64,000 nucleotides of DNA from Clavibacter californiensis (GTDB lineage: Bacteria; Actinomycetota; Actinomycetes; Actinomycetales; Microbacteriaceae), in contig NZ_CP040792.1 in assembly GCF_021952865.1 (NCBI RefSeq), positions 3,100,001-3,164,000 of the forward strand, read 5' to 3'. The notes beneath the pieces were generated by a model that searched no databases, was not told the DNA's origin, and worked only from the letters and a program-made list of their open reading frames with translations. Positions 47,490-58,983 of the stretch are shown here, in pieces. The translations under genes and the position numbers were made by a program. Within the stretch, counting starts at the first letter, position 1, and each line of letters starts with the position of its first letter.

Positions 47490-48377
47490 CTACAGGGCGG
47501 CGAAGACCTCGCGGAGGAGGTTCGCCGTCTCGGTCGGCGTCTTGCCGACCTTGACGCCGGAGGCCTCGAGGGCCTCCTTCTTGCCCTGGGCCGTCCCGCT
47601 GCCGCCGGAGACGATGGCGCCTGCGTGGCCCATGGTCTTGCCCTCGGGGGCGGTGAAGCCCGCGACGTACGCGACGACCGGCTTGGTGACGTGCGCCTTG
47701 ATGTACTCGGCCGCGCGCTCCTCGGCGTCGCCGCCGATCTCGCCGATCATGACGATGGCGCGCGTCTCCGGATCGGCCTCGAACGCCTCGAGGGCGTCGA
47801 TGTGCGTGGTGCCGATGATCGGGTCGCCGCCGATGCCGATGGCGGTCGAGATGCCCAGGTCGCGCAGCTCGAACATCATCTGGTACGTGAGGGTGCCCGA
47901 CTTCGACACGAGGCCGATGGGGCCTGCCTCCGTGATGGTGGCGGGGATGATGCCGGCGTTCGACTTGCCGGGGCTGATGATGCCGGGGCAGTTCGGGCCG
48001 ACGATGCGCGTCTTCCCGCCCGTGCTCTTGGCGTGCGACCAGAACTCGGCGGAGTCCTTGACGGGGATCCCCTCGGTGATGACGACCGCGAGCGGGATGG
48101 CCGCGTCGATCGCCTCCACCACCGCGCTCTTGGCGAAGGCCGGCGGGACGAAGATGACCGACACGTCGGCACCCGTCTCGGCCATGGCCTCGGCGACCGA
48201 GCCGAAGATCGGGAGCTCGACGCCCTCGATGGTGACCGTGCTGCCGGCCTTGCGCGGGTTGACGCCGCCGACGACCTTGCTGCCGGACGCGAGCATGCGG
48301 CCCGCGTGCTTGGTGCCCTCGGAGCCGGTGAGGCCCTGGACGATGATCCTGCTGTTCTCGTCGAGAAGAATCGACAT
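47490..48377 (-). CDS. sucD: succinyl-CoA synthetase alpha subunit
   Basis: 295 aa. CoA-binding and phospho-His subunit of the TCA-cycle enzyme. V-Q-G-L-T-G-S-E-G and G-V-N-P-R-K-A-G form the CoA site; G-P-N-C-P-G-I-I and S-K-S-G-T-L-T-Y are family signatures; M-G-H-A-G-A-I-V near residue 255 carries the phosphorylated His. It lies 27 bases downstream of sucC, in one operon. Confidence 0.97.
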   Translation of the reverse strand: MSILLDENSRIIVQGLTGSEGTKHAGRMLASGSKVVGGVNPRKAGSTVTIEGVELPIFGSVAEAMAETGADVSVIFVPPAFAKSAVVEAIDAAIPLAVVITEGIPVKDSAEFWSHAKSTGGKTRIVGPNCPGIISPGKSNAGIIPATITEAGPIGLVSKSGTLTYQMMFELRDLGISTAIGIGGDPIIGTTHIDALEAFEADPETRAIVMIGEIGGDAEERAAEYIKAHVTKPVVAYVAGFTAPEGKTMGHAGAIVSGGSGTAQGKKEALEASGVKVGKTPTETANLLREVFAAL

Positions 48378-48404
48378 CTATCTGTTCCTGTTCTCTCTCG
48401 GGAG

Positions 48405-49568
48405 TTAAGCGGCGGCCAGCTCGGCGGCCTTGTCGGCCGCCTCGTCCATGGTGCCGACGACGGTGACGAGCGGGTGGGCGCGCTCCTCGAGGATGCGGCG
48501 GCCCTCCTCGACGTTGTTGCCGTCGAGACGGACGACGAGCGGCTTGGTGGCGGCGTCGCCCAGCTTGTCGAGCGCGCCGACGATGCCGTTAGCGACCGCG
48601 TCGCACGACGTGATGCCGCCGAAGACGTTGACGAAGACGCTCGTGACCTGCTCGTCGCCGAGGATGACGTCGAGACCGGCGGCCATGACCTCGGCCGACG
48701 CTCCGCCCCCGATGTCGAGGAAGTTCGCCGGACGCACACCGCCGTGCTGCTCGCCGGCGTAGCTGACGACGTCGAGCGTCGACATGACGAGGCCCGCGCC
48801 GTTGCCGATGATGCCGACCTGGCCGTCGAGCTTCACGTAGTTGAGGTCGGACTCCTTGGCCTTGGCCTCGAGCGGGTCCGCGGCGGCCGCGTCCTCGAGG
48901 GCAGCGTGGCCCTCGTGGCGGAAGCCGGCGTTCTCGTCGAGCGTGACCTTGCCGTCGAGCGCGATGATGTCGCCCGACTCGGTGAGCACGAGCGGGTTGA
49001 CCTCGACGAGGGTCGCGTCCTCGTCGCGGTAGACCCACCAGAGGCGCTCGAAGACGGGCGCGACCTTGGCGATGAGCTCCTCGGGGAACGAGGCGGCGCG
49101 CGCGATCTCCTCGGCCTTGGCGGCGTCGATGCCGGCGACCGGGTCGATCTCGATGCGGGCGAGCGCCTCGGGACGCGTGACCGCGAGCTCCTCGATCTCC
49201 ATGCCGCCCTCGTAGCTGGCGAGGCAGAGGTAGGAGCGCTCGGCGCGGTCGAGGAGGATCGAGAAGTAGAACTCCTGCGCGATGCGGGCGCCGGCCGCGA
49301 CCATCACGCGGTGCACGGTGTGGCCCTTGATGTCGAGTCCGAGGATGCCCTCGGCGGCCTCGAACGCCGCGTCGGCGCTCTGGGCGACCTTGACGCCTCC
49401 GGCCTTGCCGCGGCCGCCGGTCTTCACCTGCGCCTTCACGACCACGGTGCCGCCCAGCTTCTCGGCCGCGGCGCGCACCTCCTCGGCGGTGTCGGCGACG
49501 ATCCCCGGGAGGACCGGGACGCCGTAGGACTCGAAGAGGTCCCTGGCCTGGTATTCGAAAAGATCCAC
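48405..49568 (-). CDS. sucC: succinyl-CoA synthetase beta subunit
   Basis: 387 aa from GTG 49568, giving the usual start [11 protein letters not shown]; an in-frame ATG at 49577 would add three residues. ATP-grasp nucleotide-binding domain with [18 protein letters not shown]; metal ligands in V-E-V-N-P-L-V-L and [10 protein letters not shown]-terminal N-I/V-F-G-G-I-T region. Cotranscribed with sucD. The leader of about 150 bases has a TAGGCT box at 49732-49727 on the minus strand. Confidence 0.96.
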   Translation of the reverse strand: MDLFEYQARDLFESYGVPVLPGIVADTAEEVRAAAEKLGGTVVVKAQVKTGGRGKAGGVKVAQSADAAFEAAEGILGLDIKGHTVHRVMVAAGARIAQEFYFSILLDRAERSYLCLASYEGGMEIEELAVTRPEALARIEIDPVAGIDAAKAEEIARAASFPEELIAKVAPVFERLWWVYRDEDATLVEVNPLVLTESGDIIALDGKVTLDENAGFRHEGHAALEDAAAADPLEAKAKESDLNYVKLDGQVGIIGNGAGLVMSTLDVVSYAGEQHGGVRPANFLDIGGGASAEVMAAGLDVILGDEQVTSVFVNVFGGITSCDAVANGIVGALDKLGDAATKPLVVRLDGNNVEEGRRILEERAHPLVTVVGTMDEAADKAAELAAA

Positions 49569-49726
49569 GCGTGTCATCCCATCCGCACCCGCGCTCGGCG
49601 GTGATGTGCGTCGTTCGAGGCTGCGGTGCCACGACCGTCTGGCGGCGGCACCCGGTGTGTTGCGGCTGGCCGACGCGCCCGCCGCCCACCTGCGTGGGCC
49701 GACCCGCCGCGTCGACGACCGTGGAG

Positions 49727-49732
49727 AGCCTA
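49727..49732 (-). promoter_or_regulatory. possible sucCD -10 box
   Basis: TAGGCT on the minus strand, about 160 bases before the sucC start. No -35 is clear, and the long leader between holds no recognisable motif, so this is a weak call. Confidence 0.35.
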
Positions 49733-49806
49733 TCGGGTCGCGGGTCGGCCGACCCGGGTGGGGAGCGGCCGTGCGCCGATGCCCCCTGGGGAGGGAGACT
49801 GGCGGG

Positions 49807-50628
49807 ATGAGCCCGAGGATGCATCCCGCGCGCCGGCGCGACGGGTCGATCCGGGACATCGCGGGCGAGGGCATCCTCCTGGCGGCGGGAGCGCGGGCGA
49901 TCCTGCTGCAGGTCGCCGACCCGTCCGTCGCGCGCGGCGTCGCGGAGCACAGCGACTTCGCGACGCGCCCGCTCGACCGGCTCGAAGGCACGCTCGAATA
50001 CATCTACGCCGTGGTGTTCGGCTCCCCCGAGGAAGTCGCGCGCGCACGGCGGATCGTCGGACGCGCGCACGCTCCGGTCCGGTCGGTGGTGCCCGCGGTG
50101 GACGGCTCCGCGCCGGCCTACTCCGCCTACGACCCGGAGCTGCAGCTCTGGGTGGCGGCGACGGTCTACCAGTCGGCCGTCACGATGTTCGAGCTCTGCT
50201 TCGGCCCGCTGCACGAGGAGGCCGCGGACAGGATCCACCGGCAGTACGCGGTCCTCGGCACGGCGCTGCAGGTGCCGGAGGGGATGTGGCCCGAGGACCG
50301 CGCGGCGTTCCGCGCCTACTGGGACGAGCGGATCGCGACGCTCGAGCCGACGGCGGATGCGCGTCGGATCGCCCGGACCCTGCTGGAGGGCCGCGGCGCG
50401 CCCGCGGCGGCCCGCGCGTTCATGCCGCTCCTCGCGCTGGTGACGGCCGGGCTCCTGCCGCCGCGGATCCGGGCCGGCTTCGGGATGCGGTGGGACGCGC
50501 GGATCGAGCGCCGCCACGCGCGCCTCCTCGCCCCCGTCCTCGCCGTGTACCGGGCGCTGCCGCGCGTCGTCCGCGAGGCGCCGCGCGCGATCGTCACCCG
50601 CAGGTACCTCCGCCGCGACGCCGGGTAG
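49807..50628 (+). CDS. DUF2236 (latex-clearing/MpaB-like) family protein
   Basis: 273 aa, GGGAG upstream of the ATG. The sequence has the oxygenase-MpaB/DUF2236 pattern: an early [25 protein letters not shown] segment, [15 protein letters not shown] near 58-72, then [12 protein letters not shown] near 109-120 and a mostly helical remainder. The expected haem-ligand His set is only partly evident to me. Function in this organism is unknown; relatives include rubber-cleaving and oxygenase proteins. Confidence 0.75.
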   Translation: MSPRMHPARRRDGSIRDIAGEGILLAAGARAILLQVADPSVARGVAEHSDFATRPLDRLEGTLEYIYAVVFGSPEEVARARRIVGRAHAPVRSVVPAVDGSAPAYSAYDPELQLWVAATVYQSAVTMFELCFGPLHEEAADRIHRQYAVLGTALQVPEGMWPEDRAAFRAYWDERIATLEPTADARRIARTLLEGRGAPAAARAFMPLLALVTAGLLPPRIRAGFGMRWDARIERRHARLLAPVLAVYRALPRVVREAPRAIVTRRYLRRDAG

Positions 50629-50730
50629 CCGTCGCCCGGCCGCTCCTGCACATGTGCACGGCCGCGGATCCCGTCCCCGGCTCGCCGACCTGCGTGCCGC
50701 GGCGCCGCGGTCGACCCGCATTGTGCGGCC

Positions 50731-52725
50731 ATGACTCGGAACCCCTCGGACCCGCACCCCTCTCCTTCATCAGCGCGATCCACGAATGACCGCCCGCCCC
50801 GTCGTCCGCGCATCGCACGGCTCGTGTCGGCGCTCGTCGGCGTCGGCCTCGCGTTCGGGCTCGCGGCGAGCGCCGTGCCGCCCGCGCAGGCTATGAGCGC
50901 TGTCTCGCACGGAGTCGGCTTCGCATCGGGGCCGGATGGCCGCTGGCTGGGCTCGTACCGGATGGACGACGGTCGGCTCGGCTTCTGCATCGACGTCGGG
51001 CTCGCCGCGCCGCCCGGGCACGCGTACTCCCCGGTCGGGGACGCGGGTGCATCACCCGAGGACCGGGCACGGCTCGCCTACGTCTCGAGGCGCTGGGCCG
51101 GATCCGCGGATCCTGACACCGCCGCGGCGGGGCAGCTCGCCACGTGGAGCATCACGGGCCTCGGCGCGCACGACCTCTCCTGGTACGCGGCGCGCGCCGG
51201 CGATCACGCGGGCGCAGTCGAGTCCCGCGCGCGCGACATGCTGGCAGAGACCACGGCCCGCGCGTCGCGCTCGGTGTCCGCGTCCGCGACGGTGACCCTC
51301 GGCGACGACGGGCGCGGGTCCGTGCGCGTCGACCTGCGGGCCGACCTCGTGACGGGCTGGCCCGCGGACGTGCCGGCCGGATCCGAGACCGGCACCGTCA
51401 CGCTCGACGGCGCCGTGTTCGACGACGGGAGCACGACCGCGCAGGTGGCGAACGGCGCAGCGGTGCCGCTGCGGGCGACCGGATCGTCGGCGGCGCTGCA
51501 CGTGACGGCGAGCGCCGTCTTCTCCTCCCTCCCGTACGGCGACGCCCTCGACGCGGTGGGCGATGACGGGGCGTCGCAGCGGATGATCCTGGCCCGGCCC
51601 GCGGACGCCCGAGCGGAGGCGCGGGCGGACGCGCAGGCGCCGAGCCCGCTCCCCTTCGCCCCGCGTGTCGTCACGCGCACCTCGCGCGCCGTGGCGTCCG
51701 TCGGCGACGAGCTGACGGACTCGCTCCAGGTGTCCGCGGATCCCGCGGCGCCCGCCGAACATGGGAGACCGGCGACCTCGGCTGGCTGGGGGCTGACCCG
51801 CGGAGACGACGGGGCCCTGGTGCCCGTGCCCGTCACCGTCCGCAGCAGGCTCCTCGGCCCCTTCACGGAGCAGGTCGGACCCGAGCGCGAGGACATCCCC
51901 GCCGGCGCCCCGGAGGTCTGCGAGGTCGTGACCCGCATCGACCACGGCCCGGGGGACTACACCTCGCCCGCCTGCCGCCTCGCGGCCGGCGGCTTCTACA
52001 CCTGGGTGGAGTCCATCTCACCCGAGGACACGGCCGTGCCAGCCGGGCGGGCACGGGTCCTGCCCTGGCAGTCGACCTTCGGCGCATCCACCGAGACGAC
52101 GCAGGTCCCGCAGCCGCCGCGGATCACGACGACCATCGGGGCGTCGGAGATCACGACGGGCAGCTGCCAGACCGACACGCTGCACGCGACGTCGTTCGTC
52201 GGGGTGAGCCCCGTCCCCGTGCGCATCCGCCTCGCGGGTCCGTTCGCGACCGCGCCCGCCGAGGGCGAGGCGGTGGCCGTCCCGGAGGGTGGAGCCTCAG
52301 GAGGGCTGGAGTCCGACGTCGATGTCTCCGATGACGGGGATGCGACCACGCCCTGCATGCGCGTCCTGTCGCCCGGGTGGTACGTCGCCGTCCTCGACAG
52401 TCCGGGGCGTCCCGCCGGCGACACGGACGGGGCGGCCATCGCGCCGTTCGCCGACCACACGGCGCACGCGAGCGAGACCTTCCACGCGGGACCGCCGCCC
52501 GCCGTCGACGTCCCCGCATCGCATGGGCACGCCCAGCTGGCCATGACGGGCGGAGCACCGGGCATCGACGTGCCGGGACCCGGGGCGACGCAGCGGATCG
52601 GCGCGCTGCCGCTCGCGTGCGCCGCGACCGCCATCGGTGCGCTGGGTGTCGCCGGCATCGGCGTTCGTCACGCTGGACGCCGCCGCCGTGTCCCGGCTAG
52701 AGCTTCTCGATGGGCGCGATCTTGA
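50731..52725 (+). CDS. LAxTG-anchored surface protein with possible thioester domain
   Basis: 664 aa. A signal peptide ends near residue 54 (long basic start, hydrophobic stretch, P-P-A-Q-A). Residues 60-170 carry G-F-C-I-D-V-G and, about 50 residues later, A-G-Q-L-A-T-W, a Cys/Gln pair like that of thioester (TQXA-type) adhesion domains. The middle has three beta-rich domains, each with paired Cys (C-E-V-V...A-C-R-L; C-Q-T-D...P-C-M-R). The C terminus shows L-A-M-T-G, then a hydrophobic helix (P-L-A-C-A-A-T-A-I-G-A-L-G-V-A) and a basic R-R-R-R tail, the class E sortase signal. Likely a cell-wall surface adhesin. The start has a poor ribosome site; the end overlaps antisense pcrA by 29 bases. 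Confidence 0.8.
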   Translation: MTRNPSDPHPSPSSARSTNDRPPRRPRIARLVSALVGVGLAFGLAASAVPPAQAMSAVSHGVGFASGPDGRWLGSYRMDDGRLGFCIDVGLAAPPGHAYSPVGDAGASPEDRARLAYVSRRWAGSADPDTAAAGQLATWSITGLGAHDLSWYAARAGDHAGAVESRARDMLAETTARASRSVSASATVTLGDDGRGSVRVDLRADLVTGWPADVPAGSETGTVTLDGAVFDDGSTTAQVANGAAVPLRATGSSAALHVTASAVFSSLPYGDALDAVGDDGASQRMILARPADARAEARADAQAPSPLPFAPRVVTRTSRAVASVGDELTDSLQVSADPAAPAEHGRPATSAGWGLTRGDDGALVPVPVTVRSRLLGPFTEQVGPEREDIPAGAPEVCEVVTRIDHGPGDYTSPACRLAAGGFYTWVESISPEDTAVPAGRARVLPWQSTFGASTETTQVPQPPRITTTIGASEITTGSCQTDTLHATSFVGVSPVPVRIRLAGPFATAPAEGEAVAVPEGGASGGLESDVDVSDDGDATTPCMRVLSPGWYVAVLDSPGRPAGDTDGAAIAPFADHTAHASETFHAGPPPAVDVPASHGHAQLAMTGGAPGIDVPGPGATQRIGALPLACAATAIGALGVAGIGVRHAGRRRRVPARASRWARS

Positions 52726-55147
52726 TGAGCAGCCGCTTGCGACCGGCCGGTCCGTCGAACTGCACCTCGGCGATGCGCTTGCGTCCCTCACCCGTGACGC
52801 CGGTCACGCGGCCGTCGCCGAAGTCGGTGTGGCGGATGCGGTCGCCGAACGCGAGCTCGAGGTCGCCGTTGTCGCGCACCTGGCCGGTGACCGTGTTGGC
52901 CCACTGGGTCTTGGGCCGGGGTGGCGGCGGCAGCGCCGGATCCTCGAAGCCGCTCGACGAGCGCGAGCGCGAGCCATACCCACCTCCCTCGCGCCGGGCG
53001 TTGAGGGCGCGGGGTTGGGTGCCACCGCGGGACGTGGCCATGCCGGGCGACTGCTTCCAGTCGATGAGCTCGGCGGGGATCTCCTGCAGGTACCGGCTGG
53101 GCATGGCGACGTTGACCTCGCCGAACTGGGCCCGTGTCATCGCCAGGGATATGAAGAGGCGCCGTCGAGCGCGCGTGATGCCGACGTAGAAGAGGCGCCG
53201 CTCCTCCGCCGGGCCGCCGGGCTCGTTGGCCGACATGCGGTGCGGCAGCAGGTCCTCCTCCACGCCGGTGAGGAAGACCGAGTCGTACTCCAGGCCCTTC
53301 GCCGTGTGGAGGGTCATGAGGGACACGGTGCCGCTCGAGTCGTCGAGCTCATCCGCCGCGGCGACGAGCGAGACCTCCGTCAGGAAGTCCACCAGCTGGC
53401 CCTCCGGGTTGTTGCGCGAGAACTCCTTCGTGACGGCGACGAGCTCCTCGACGTTCTCCGCGCGGGCCTCGTCCTGCGCGTCCTTGCTCGCCCGGAGCGC
53501 TTGCACCAGGCCGCTCTTCTCCAGCAGCGTGGTCACCAGGTCGCCGACGGAGGTGCGTCCCTCTGGGCGGTCGGGATCCAGCAGGAGCGCCACCTCGTCG
53601 AGCATGCGGGAGAGAGTGAGGATCGCCTGCGTCACCTTGGGCCCGAGTCCCAGCTCGGACGCACGGCGCATCGCCTCCCGGAAGGTGACGCCGTGCGACT
53701 CGGCGAAGTTCGCGAGGGCGGTCTCCGTGGCCGGGCCGATGCCGCGCTTCGGGGTGTTCAGGATGCGGCGCAGCGCCAGCACGTCCGCGGGGTTGGCGAC
53801 GGCGATCAGGTACGCCATGGCGTCCTTGATCTCCGCCCGCTCGTAGAACTTCGTGCCGCCCATGATCCGGTAGGGCACGGCCGAGCGGATGAGGATCTCC
53901 TCGAGCGCTCGCGTCTGCGCGTTCGTGCGATAGAAGACCGCGATCTCCGAGTAGGCGGTGCCCTCCTCGTGCAGCTTCTGGATCTCGTCGGCGACGAACT
54001 GCGCCTCGTCGTGCCCCGAGTACCCCGTGAATCCGACGATCTTGTCGCCGTCGCCGATGGAGGTCCACAGCTTCTTGTCCTTGCGGTCGAAGTTGTTCGA
54101 GATGACGGCGTTGGCGGCGGTGAGTATGTTCTGGGTCGACCGGTAGTTCTGCTCGAGGAGCACGACCTTCGACTGCGGGAAGTCGCGCTCGAACTCGGTG
54201 ATGTTGCGGATGTCGGCGCCGCGGAAGGCGTAGATGGACTGGTCGCTGTCGCCCACGACGGTGAGCGAGGCCCCGTCGATCCCGCCCATGCCGTTCGTGG
54301 ACATGCGGGTGTCGACGGGCACGTCCTCGGGGGCCACGGCACGCGTCAGCTCGCGGATGAGCGAGTACTGGGCGTGGTTCGTGTCCTGGTACTCGTCCAC
54401 GAGCACGTGCCGGAAGCGCCGCTGGTACAGCGCCGCCACCTTGGGGAAGGCGCGGAAGAGGTAGACGGTCTGGCCTATGAGGTCGTCGAAGTCGAAGGCG
54501 TTGGCGGCAGCGAGGGAGCGCGTGTACTGCCGGAAGATCTCCACGAACATGGCCTCGGCCGGATCGTTGAAGTTCGCCGTGCGCGCGAACGTGTCCGCGT
54601 CCGACAGCTCGTTCTTGAGCTTCGAGATGCGGCCCGACACCGACGAGACGGTGAAGCCGAGCGTGTCCGCGTCGAGCTGCTTGATGATCCGCTTGATGAG
54701 CACGCGGCTGTCGGCGGAGTCGTAGATGGTGAAGTTCTGCGTGAAGCCGAACGCCTCCGCCTCGCGTCGGAGGATGCGCACGCACGCGGAGTGGAAGGTC
54801 GAGATCCACATGCCCTCGGACGCCTGCCCGAGGAGCGACTCGACGCGCTCGCGCATCTCGGCGGCGGCCTTGTTCGTGAAGGTGATGGCGAGGATCTGGC
54901 TCGGCCACGCCTCCCGGGACTCGATGAGGCTCGCGATGCGGTGCGTGAGCACGCGCGTCTTGCCGGAACCGGCGCCCGCCACGATGAGCAGCGCGGGACC
55001 CCGGTAGACGACGGCCTCCCGCTGCTCCGGGTTGAGGCCCTCCAGCAGCGGATCCTCCGGAGCCCCCGGCCCTCCAGCGGCACCCGACCGGCCGTCGAGG
55101 ATGATCGGCGTGCTGGAGGGGGAGATGGCGGCGGGGTCGGAACTCAT
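52697..55147 (-). CDS. pcrA: ATP-dependent DNA helicase PcrA/UvrD, left copy
   Basis: 816 aa superfamily 1A 3'-5' helicase for DNA repair and replication restart. Walker A is A-G-A-G-S-G-K-T at 57-64; other motifs are A-I-T-F-T-N-K-A-A (Ia), V-D-E-Y-Q-D-T-N (II), V-V-G-D-S-D-Q-S-I-Y-A-F-R-G-A (III), E-Q-N-Y-R-S (IV), T-L-H-T-A-K-G-L-E (V) and F-Y-V-G-I-T-R-A-R (VI). The C-terminal Tudor-like tail (G-D-R-I-R-H-T-D-F-G) is the RNA-polymerase-binding part. TAGGAT at 55163-55158 lies ten bases before the ATG, so a leaderless start is likely. Its first 298 codons recur in mirror orientation at 63106-64000. Confidence 0.96.
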   Translation of the reverse strand: MSSDPAAISPSSTPIILDGRSGAAGGPGAPEDPLLEGLNPEQREAVVYRGPALLIVAGAGSGKTRVLTHRIASLIESREAWPSQILAITFTNKAAAEMRERVESLLGQASEGMWISTFHSACVRILRREAEAFGFTQNFTIYDSADSRVLIKRIIKQLDADTLGFTVSSVSGRISKLKNELSDADTFARTANFNDPAEAMFVEIFRQYTRSLAAANAFDFDDLIGQTVYLFRAFPKVAALYQRRFRHVLVDEYQDTNHAQYSLIRELTRAVAPEDVPVDTRMSTNGMGGIDGASLTVVGDSDQSIYAFRGADIRNITEFERDFPQSKVVLLEQNYRSTQNILTAANAVISNNFDRKDKKLWTSIGDGDKIVGFTGYSGHDEAQFVADEIQKLHEEGTAYSEIAVFYRTNAQTRALEEILIRSAVPYRIMGGTKFYERAEIKDAMAYLIAVANPADVLALRRILNTPKRGIGPATETALANFAESHGVTFREAMRRASELGLGPKVTQAILTLSRMLDEVALLLDPDRPEGRTSVGDLVTTLLEKSGLVQALRASKDAQDEARAENVEELVAVTKEFSRNNPEGQLVDFLTEVSLVAAADELDDSSGTVSLMTLHTAKGLEYDSVFLTGVEEDLLPHRMSANEPGGPAEERRLFYVGITRARRRLFISLAMTRAQFGEVNVAMPSRYLQEIPAELIDWKQSPGMATSRGGTQPRALNARREGGGYGSRSRSSSGFEDPALPPPPRPKTQWANTVTGQVRDNGDLELAFGDRIRHTDFGDGRVTGVTGEGRKRIAEVQFDGPAGRKRLLIKIAPIEKL

Positions 55148-55172
55148 GTCGGCATCGATCCTAGGCGCTGCC

Positions 55173-55275
55173 CCCGACGCGGAGTCGGGCGCCGACCGGA
55201 GCCGGTCGCCGACGCCGAGCCGGGCCCCGACGCGGAGCCGGGCCGGTGCGGACGCAAGGCCGGTGCGGACGCAGG
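55173..55275. repeat. degenerate 18-bp hairpin repeats between phosphodiesterase gene and pcrA
   Basis: About six units with a 17-18-base period. The first is CCCGAC-GCGGA-GTCGGG, itself a perfect hairpin; later ones decay to GGTGCGGACGCA types. The cluster lies after the phosphodiesterase stop and just before the pcrA promoter, so it may act as terminator and insulator. The mirror copy is at about 62978-63080. Confidence 0.6.
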
Positions 55276-55296
55276 GCCGTGCCGATGAGACGCGCC

Positions 55297-56346
55297 CTAG
55301 CTCCCCGCGGCCGAGGCCCTCTCCCCCACGAGCCGGACCGCGAGATCCGGATGGTCGACGAATACGCCGTCGACACCCGCGTCGAGAAGCCGACCCCAGT
55401 GCGTGCCGAAGTCGCCGTGCGCGGACTTCGCATCGGGGCTGCGGAGGGACCGGGGCAGGAACGCGTTCTCGGGGCGCAGCGTCCAGGTGAAGACGGACAG
55501 GCCGGCCCGGTGAGCGCGCTCGACGAGGTCGGACACGGGAGCGGACTCGTCAGCTGAGCCGAAGCCGTCGGCCCGGCAGATGCGCTCGACGCCCACGCTG
55601 ATCCCATCCACCTCGGCGGCGAGCGCCGCGAGTCCCGCGTCGGTCAGCTGCTCCTCGAACGTGACGGCCGAGTCGCCGTGACGCGCGACCTCGTCGATCG
55701 CCGCGCCGCGCCCCTCGAGGAGGTACACGAGGCGCGCCGCGATGCCGTGCGCCCGGACGCCGAGGAGCGCGCTCCGCTCGAAGGACTCGATCGTGAGGCG
55801 CGACGCGTCGTCCGCCCACCCGTGCTCGCGGAGGTCGCGGGCGAGCAGCTCGTCGAGCGGCATGCCGAGCGCGGCGAAGTGCGTGGCGTGCTTGATCTCC
55901 GCGACCATGCCGAGCGGGCGACCGTGACGCGCCGACTCCTGGTCGATGATCCGCAGCAGGTCGGACAGGGAGAGCACGGTCTCCTCGTCGTCGTGGGCCG
56001 CGCTGTCCGGCCGGGCCGAGGGCACCCGCTCCCGGCAGCGGAGCGTGCGGATCTCGGCCCACGTCATGTCCTCCGTGAACCAGCCCGCGCGCTCCACGCC
56101 GTCGACGACGCGCGTGGCACGGCGGTCGGCGAACTCCGGGCGATCGGCGACGTCGGTCGTGCCCGACAGCTCGTTCTCGTGCCGGATGACGAGTACCCCG
56201 TCGGAGGAGGCGACGAGGTCGGGTTCGACGGCGTCCGCGCCCTGCGCGAAGCCGAGCCGCACGGCGGCGGCGGAGTGCTCGGGGCGGTAGCCGCTGGCTC
56301 CGCGATGGGCGATGACGAGGGGGCGGGGGCGAGGGGCGTGATCCAC
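55297..56346 (-). CDS. glycerophosphodiester phosphodiesterase, left copy
   Basis: 349 aa from GTG 56346, seven bases after TAGCGT (a GTG at 56355 would overlap that box). TIM-barrel GDPD enzyme cleaving glycerophosphodiesters to glycerol-3-phosphate and an alcohol. The N-terminal A-H-R-G-A-S-G-Y-R-P-E-H has the catalytic His and metal Glu; E-P-D-L-V-A-S-S-D-G-V-L-V-I-R-H has the second set; V-A-E-I-K-H and F-T-W-T-L-R-P-E-N complete the barrel. No signal peptide, so cytoplasmic. Likely leaderless. The protein matches the right-arm copy throughout. Confidence 0.93.
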   Translation of the reverse strand: MDHAPRPRPLVIAHRGASGYRPEHSAAAVRLGFAQGADAVEPDLVASSDGVLVIRHENELSGTTDVADRPEFADRRATRVVDGVERAGWFTEDMTWAEIRTLRCRERVPSARPDSAAHDDEETVLSLSDLLRIIDQESARHGRPLGMVAEIKHATHFAALGMPLDELLARDLREHGWADDASRLTIESFERSALLGVRAHGIAARLVYLLEGRGAAIDEVARHGDSAVTFEEQLTDAGLAALAAEVDGISVGVERICRADGFGSADESAPVSDLVERAHRAGLSVFTWTLRPENAFLPRSLRSPDAKSAHGDFGTHWGRLLDAGVDGVFVDHPDLAVRLVGERASAAGS

Positions 56347-56487
56347 GCCGGGCACGCTACATGCGCCGGGTGGACGGCGAGCGCGTACTCATCTGAGGAA
56401 ATGCACGGCCCACGCGAGTGGTCTCCCAGCCTGGCCAGCTAAATTGGTCATCAATCACGTTCAACCACCATTGAGAGTAGAAGGACC

Positions 56488-57294
56488 ATGGCCAACCCCA
56501 CGTTCTCCAACAACCCGGTCTTCAACGGCCGGGGTGCGACGCCCACGAGGGATGTGACCCCGGAGAGCCTCGACGAGCTGTACGCCCGCCCGTCCGCGAC
56601 GGCCTCCGAGACCGACCGGATGACCTTCGAGGACACGACCGTCAAGACGGTCAGCCTGCTCGCCATCGTCGTCGTGCTCGGCGCCGTCGCGTGGCTCTCG
56701 GGCCCGCTCGCCCTCCCCCTCGCCATGCTCCGGCGCCATCGGCGGCCTCGTGCTCGGCCTCGTCAACTCCTTCAAGAAGGAGCCGTCCGTCCCGCTCATC
56801 GTCGCGTACGCCGCGTTCGAGGGGCTATTCGTCGGCGGCATCTCGCGCGTCTTCGACAGCCTCTACCCCGGCGTCGCCACCCAGGCCGTCCTCGGCACCG
56901 CGGGCCGTTCTTCGCAACCGTCCTCCTGCTCTTCCGCAGCGGCAAGATCCGCGCCTCCGCCAAGGCCACCAAGATCTTCATGATCGCCATGGTCGGCTAC
57001 CTGGTGTTCTCGCTCGCCAACTTCGCGCTCACGGCCTTCGGGGTCTTCGACAGCCCGTTCGGCCTGCGCAGCGAGACCATCGCGGGCATCCCGCTCGGCG
57101 TCATCGTCGGTCTCTTCGTGGTGTTGCTGGCGTCGTACTCGCTGGTGCTCGACTTCGACTTCATCCAGCGCGGCGTCCGCGCCGGCGCTCCCCGCAAGTA
57201 CGGCTGGACCGCGGCCTTCGGCCTCGTCGTCACCATCGTGTGGCTGTACGTCGAGCTGCTCCGCATCTTCGCGATCCTGCGCGGCAACAACTAG
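56488..57294 (+). pseudogene. Bax-inhibitor-1/YccA-like membrane protein, frameshifted left copy
   Basis: Compared with the intact right-arm copy, this copy has an extra C at about 56730, an extra G at about 56903 and an extra T at about 56909. The first shifts the frame and the second pair restores it, so about 60 codons in the middle read as Arg-rich nonsense (R-R-H-R-R-P-R-A-R) instead of membrane helices, while both ends are normal. Each insertion lengthens a run of the same base, the usual form of a sequencing error. If real, the protein would lose about two helices and be non-functional. Confidence 0.85.
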
Positions 57295-57334
57295 CACCAC
57301 AGCAGGTCCCTGGCACAGCACCGCGGACCGGCAG

Positions 57335-57376
57335 CACGACGAAGGCCGCTCCCCTCGGGGAGCGGCCTTCGTCGTG
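57335..57376. terminator. bidirectional hairpin terminator, left copy
   Basis: A perfect long stem (CACGACGAAGGCCGCTCCCC with its complement, 20 bp) around a 2-base centre, in the gap between the convergent Bax-inhibitor-like and guaA genes. Confidence 0.85.
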
Positions 57377-57402
57377 TCAGCGCCGGAGCGCGAGCGGGAG
57401 GA

Positions 57403-58979
<1,577 letters not shown>

Positions 58980-58983
<4 letters not shown>

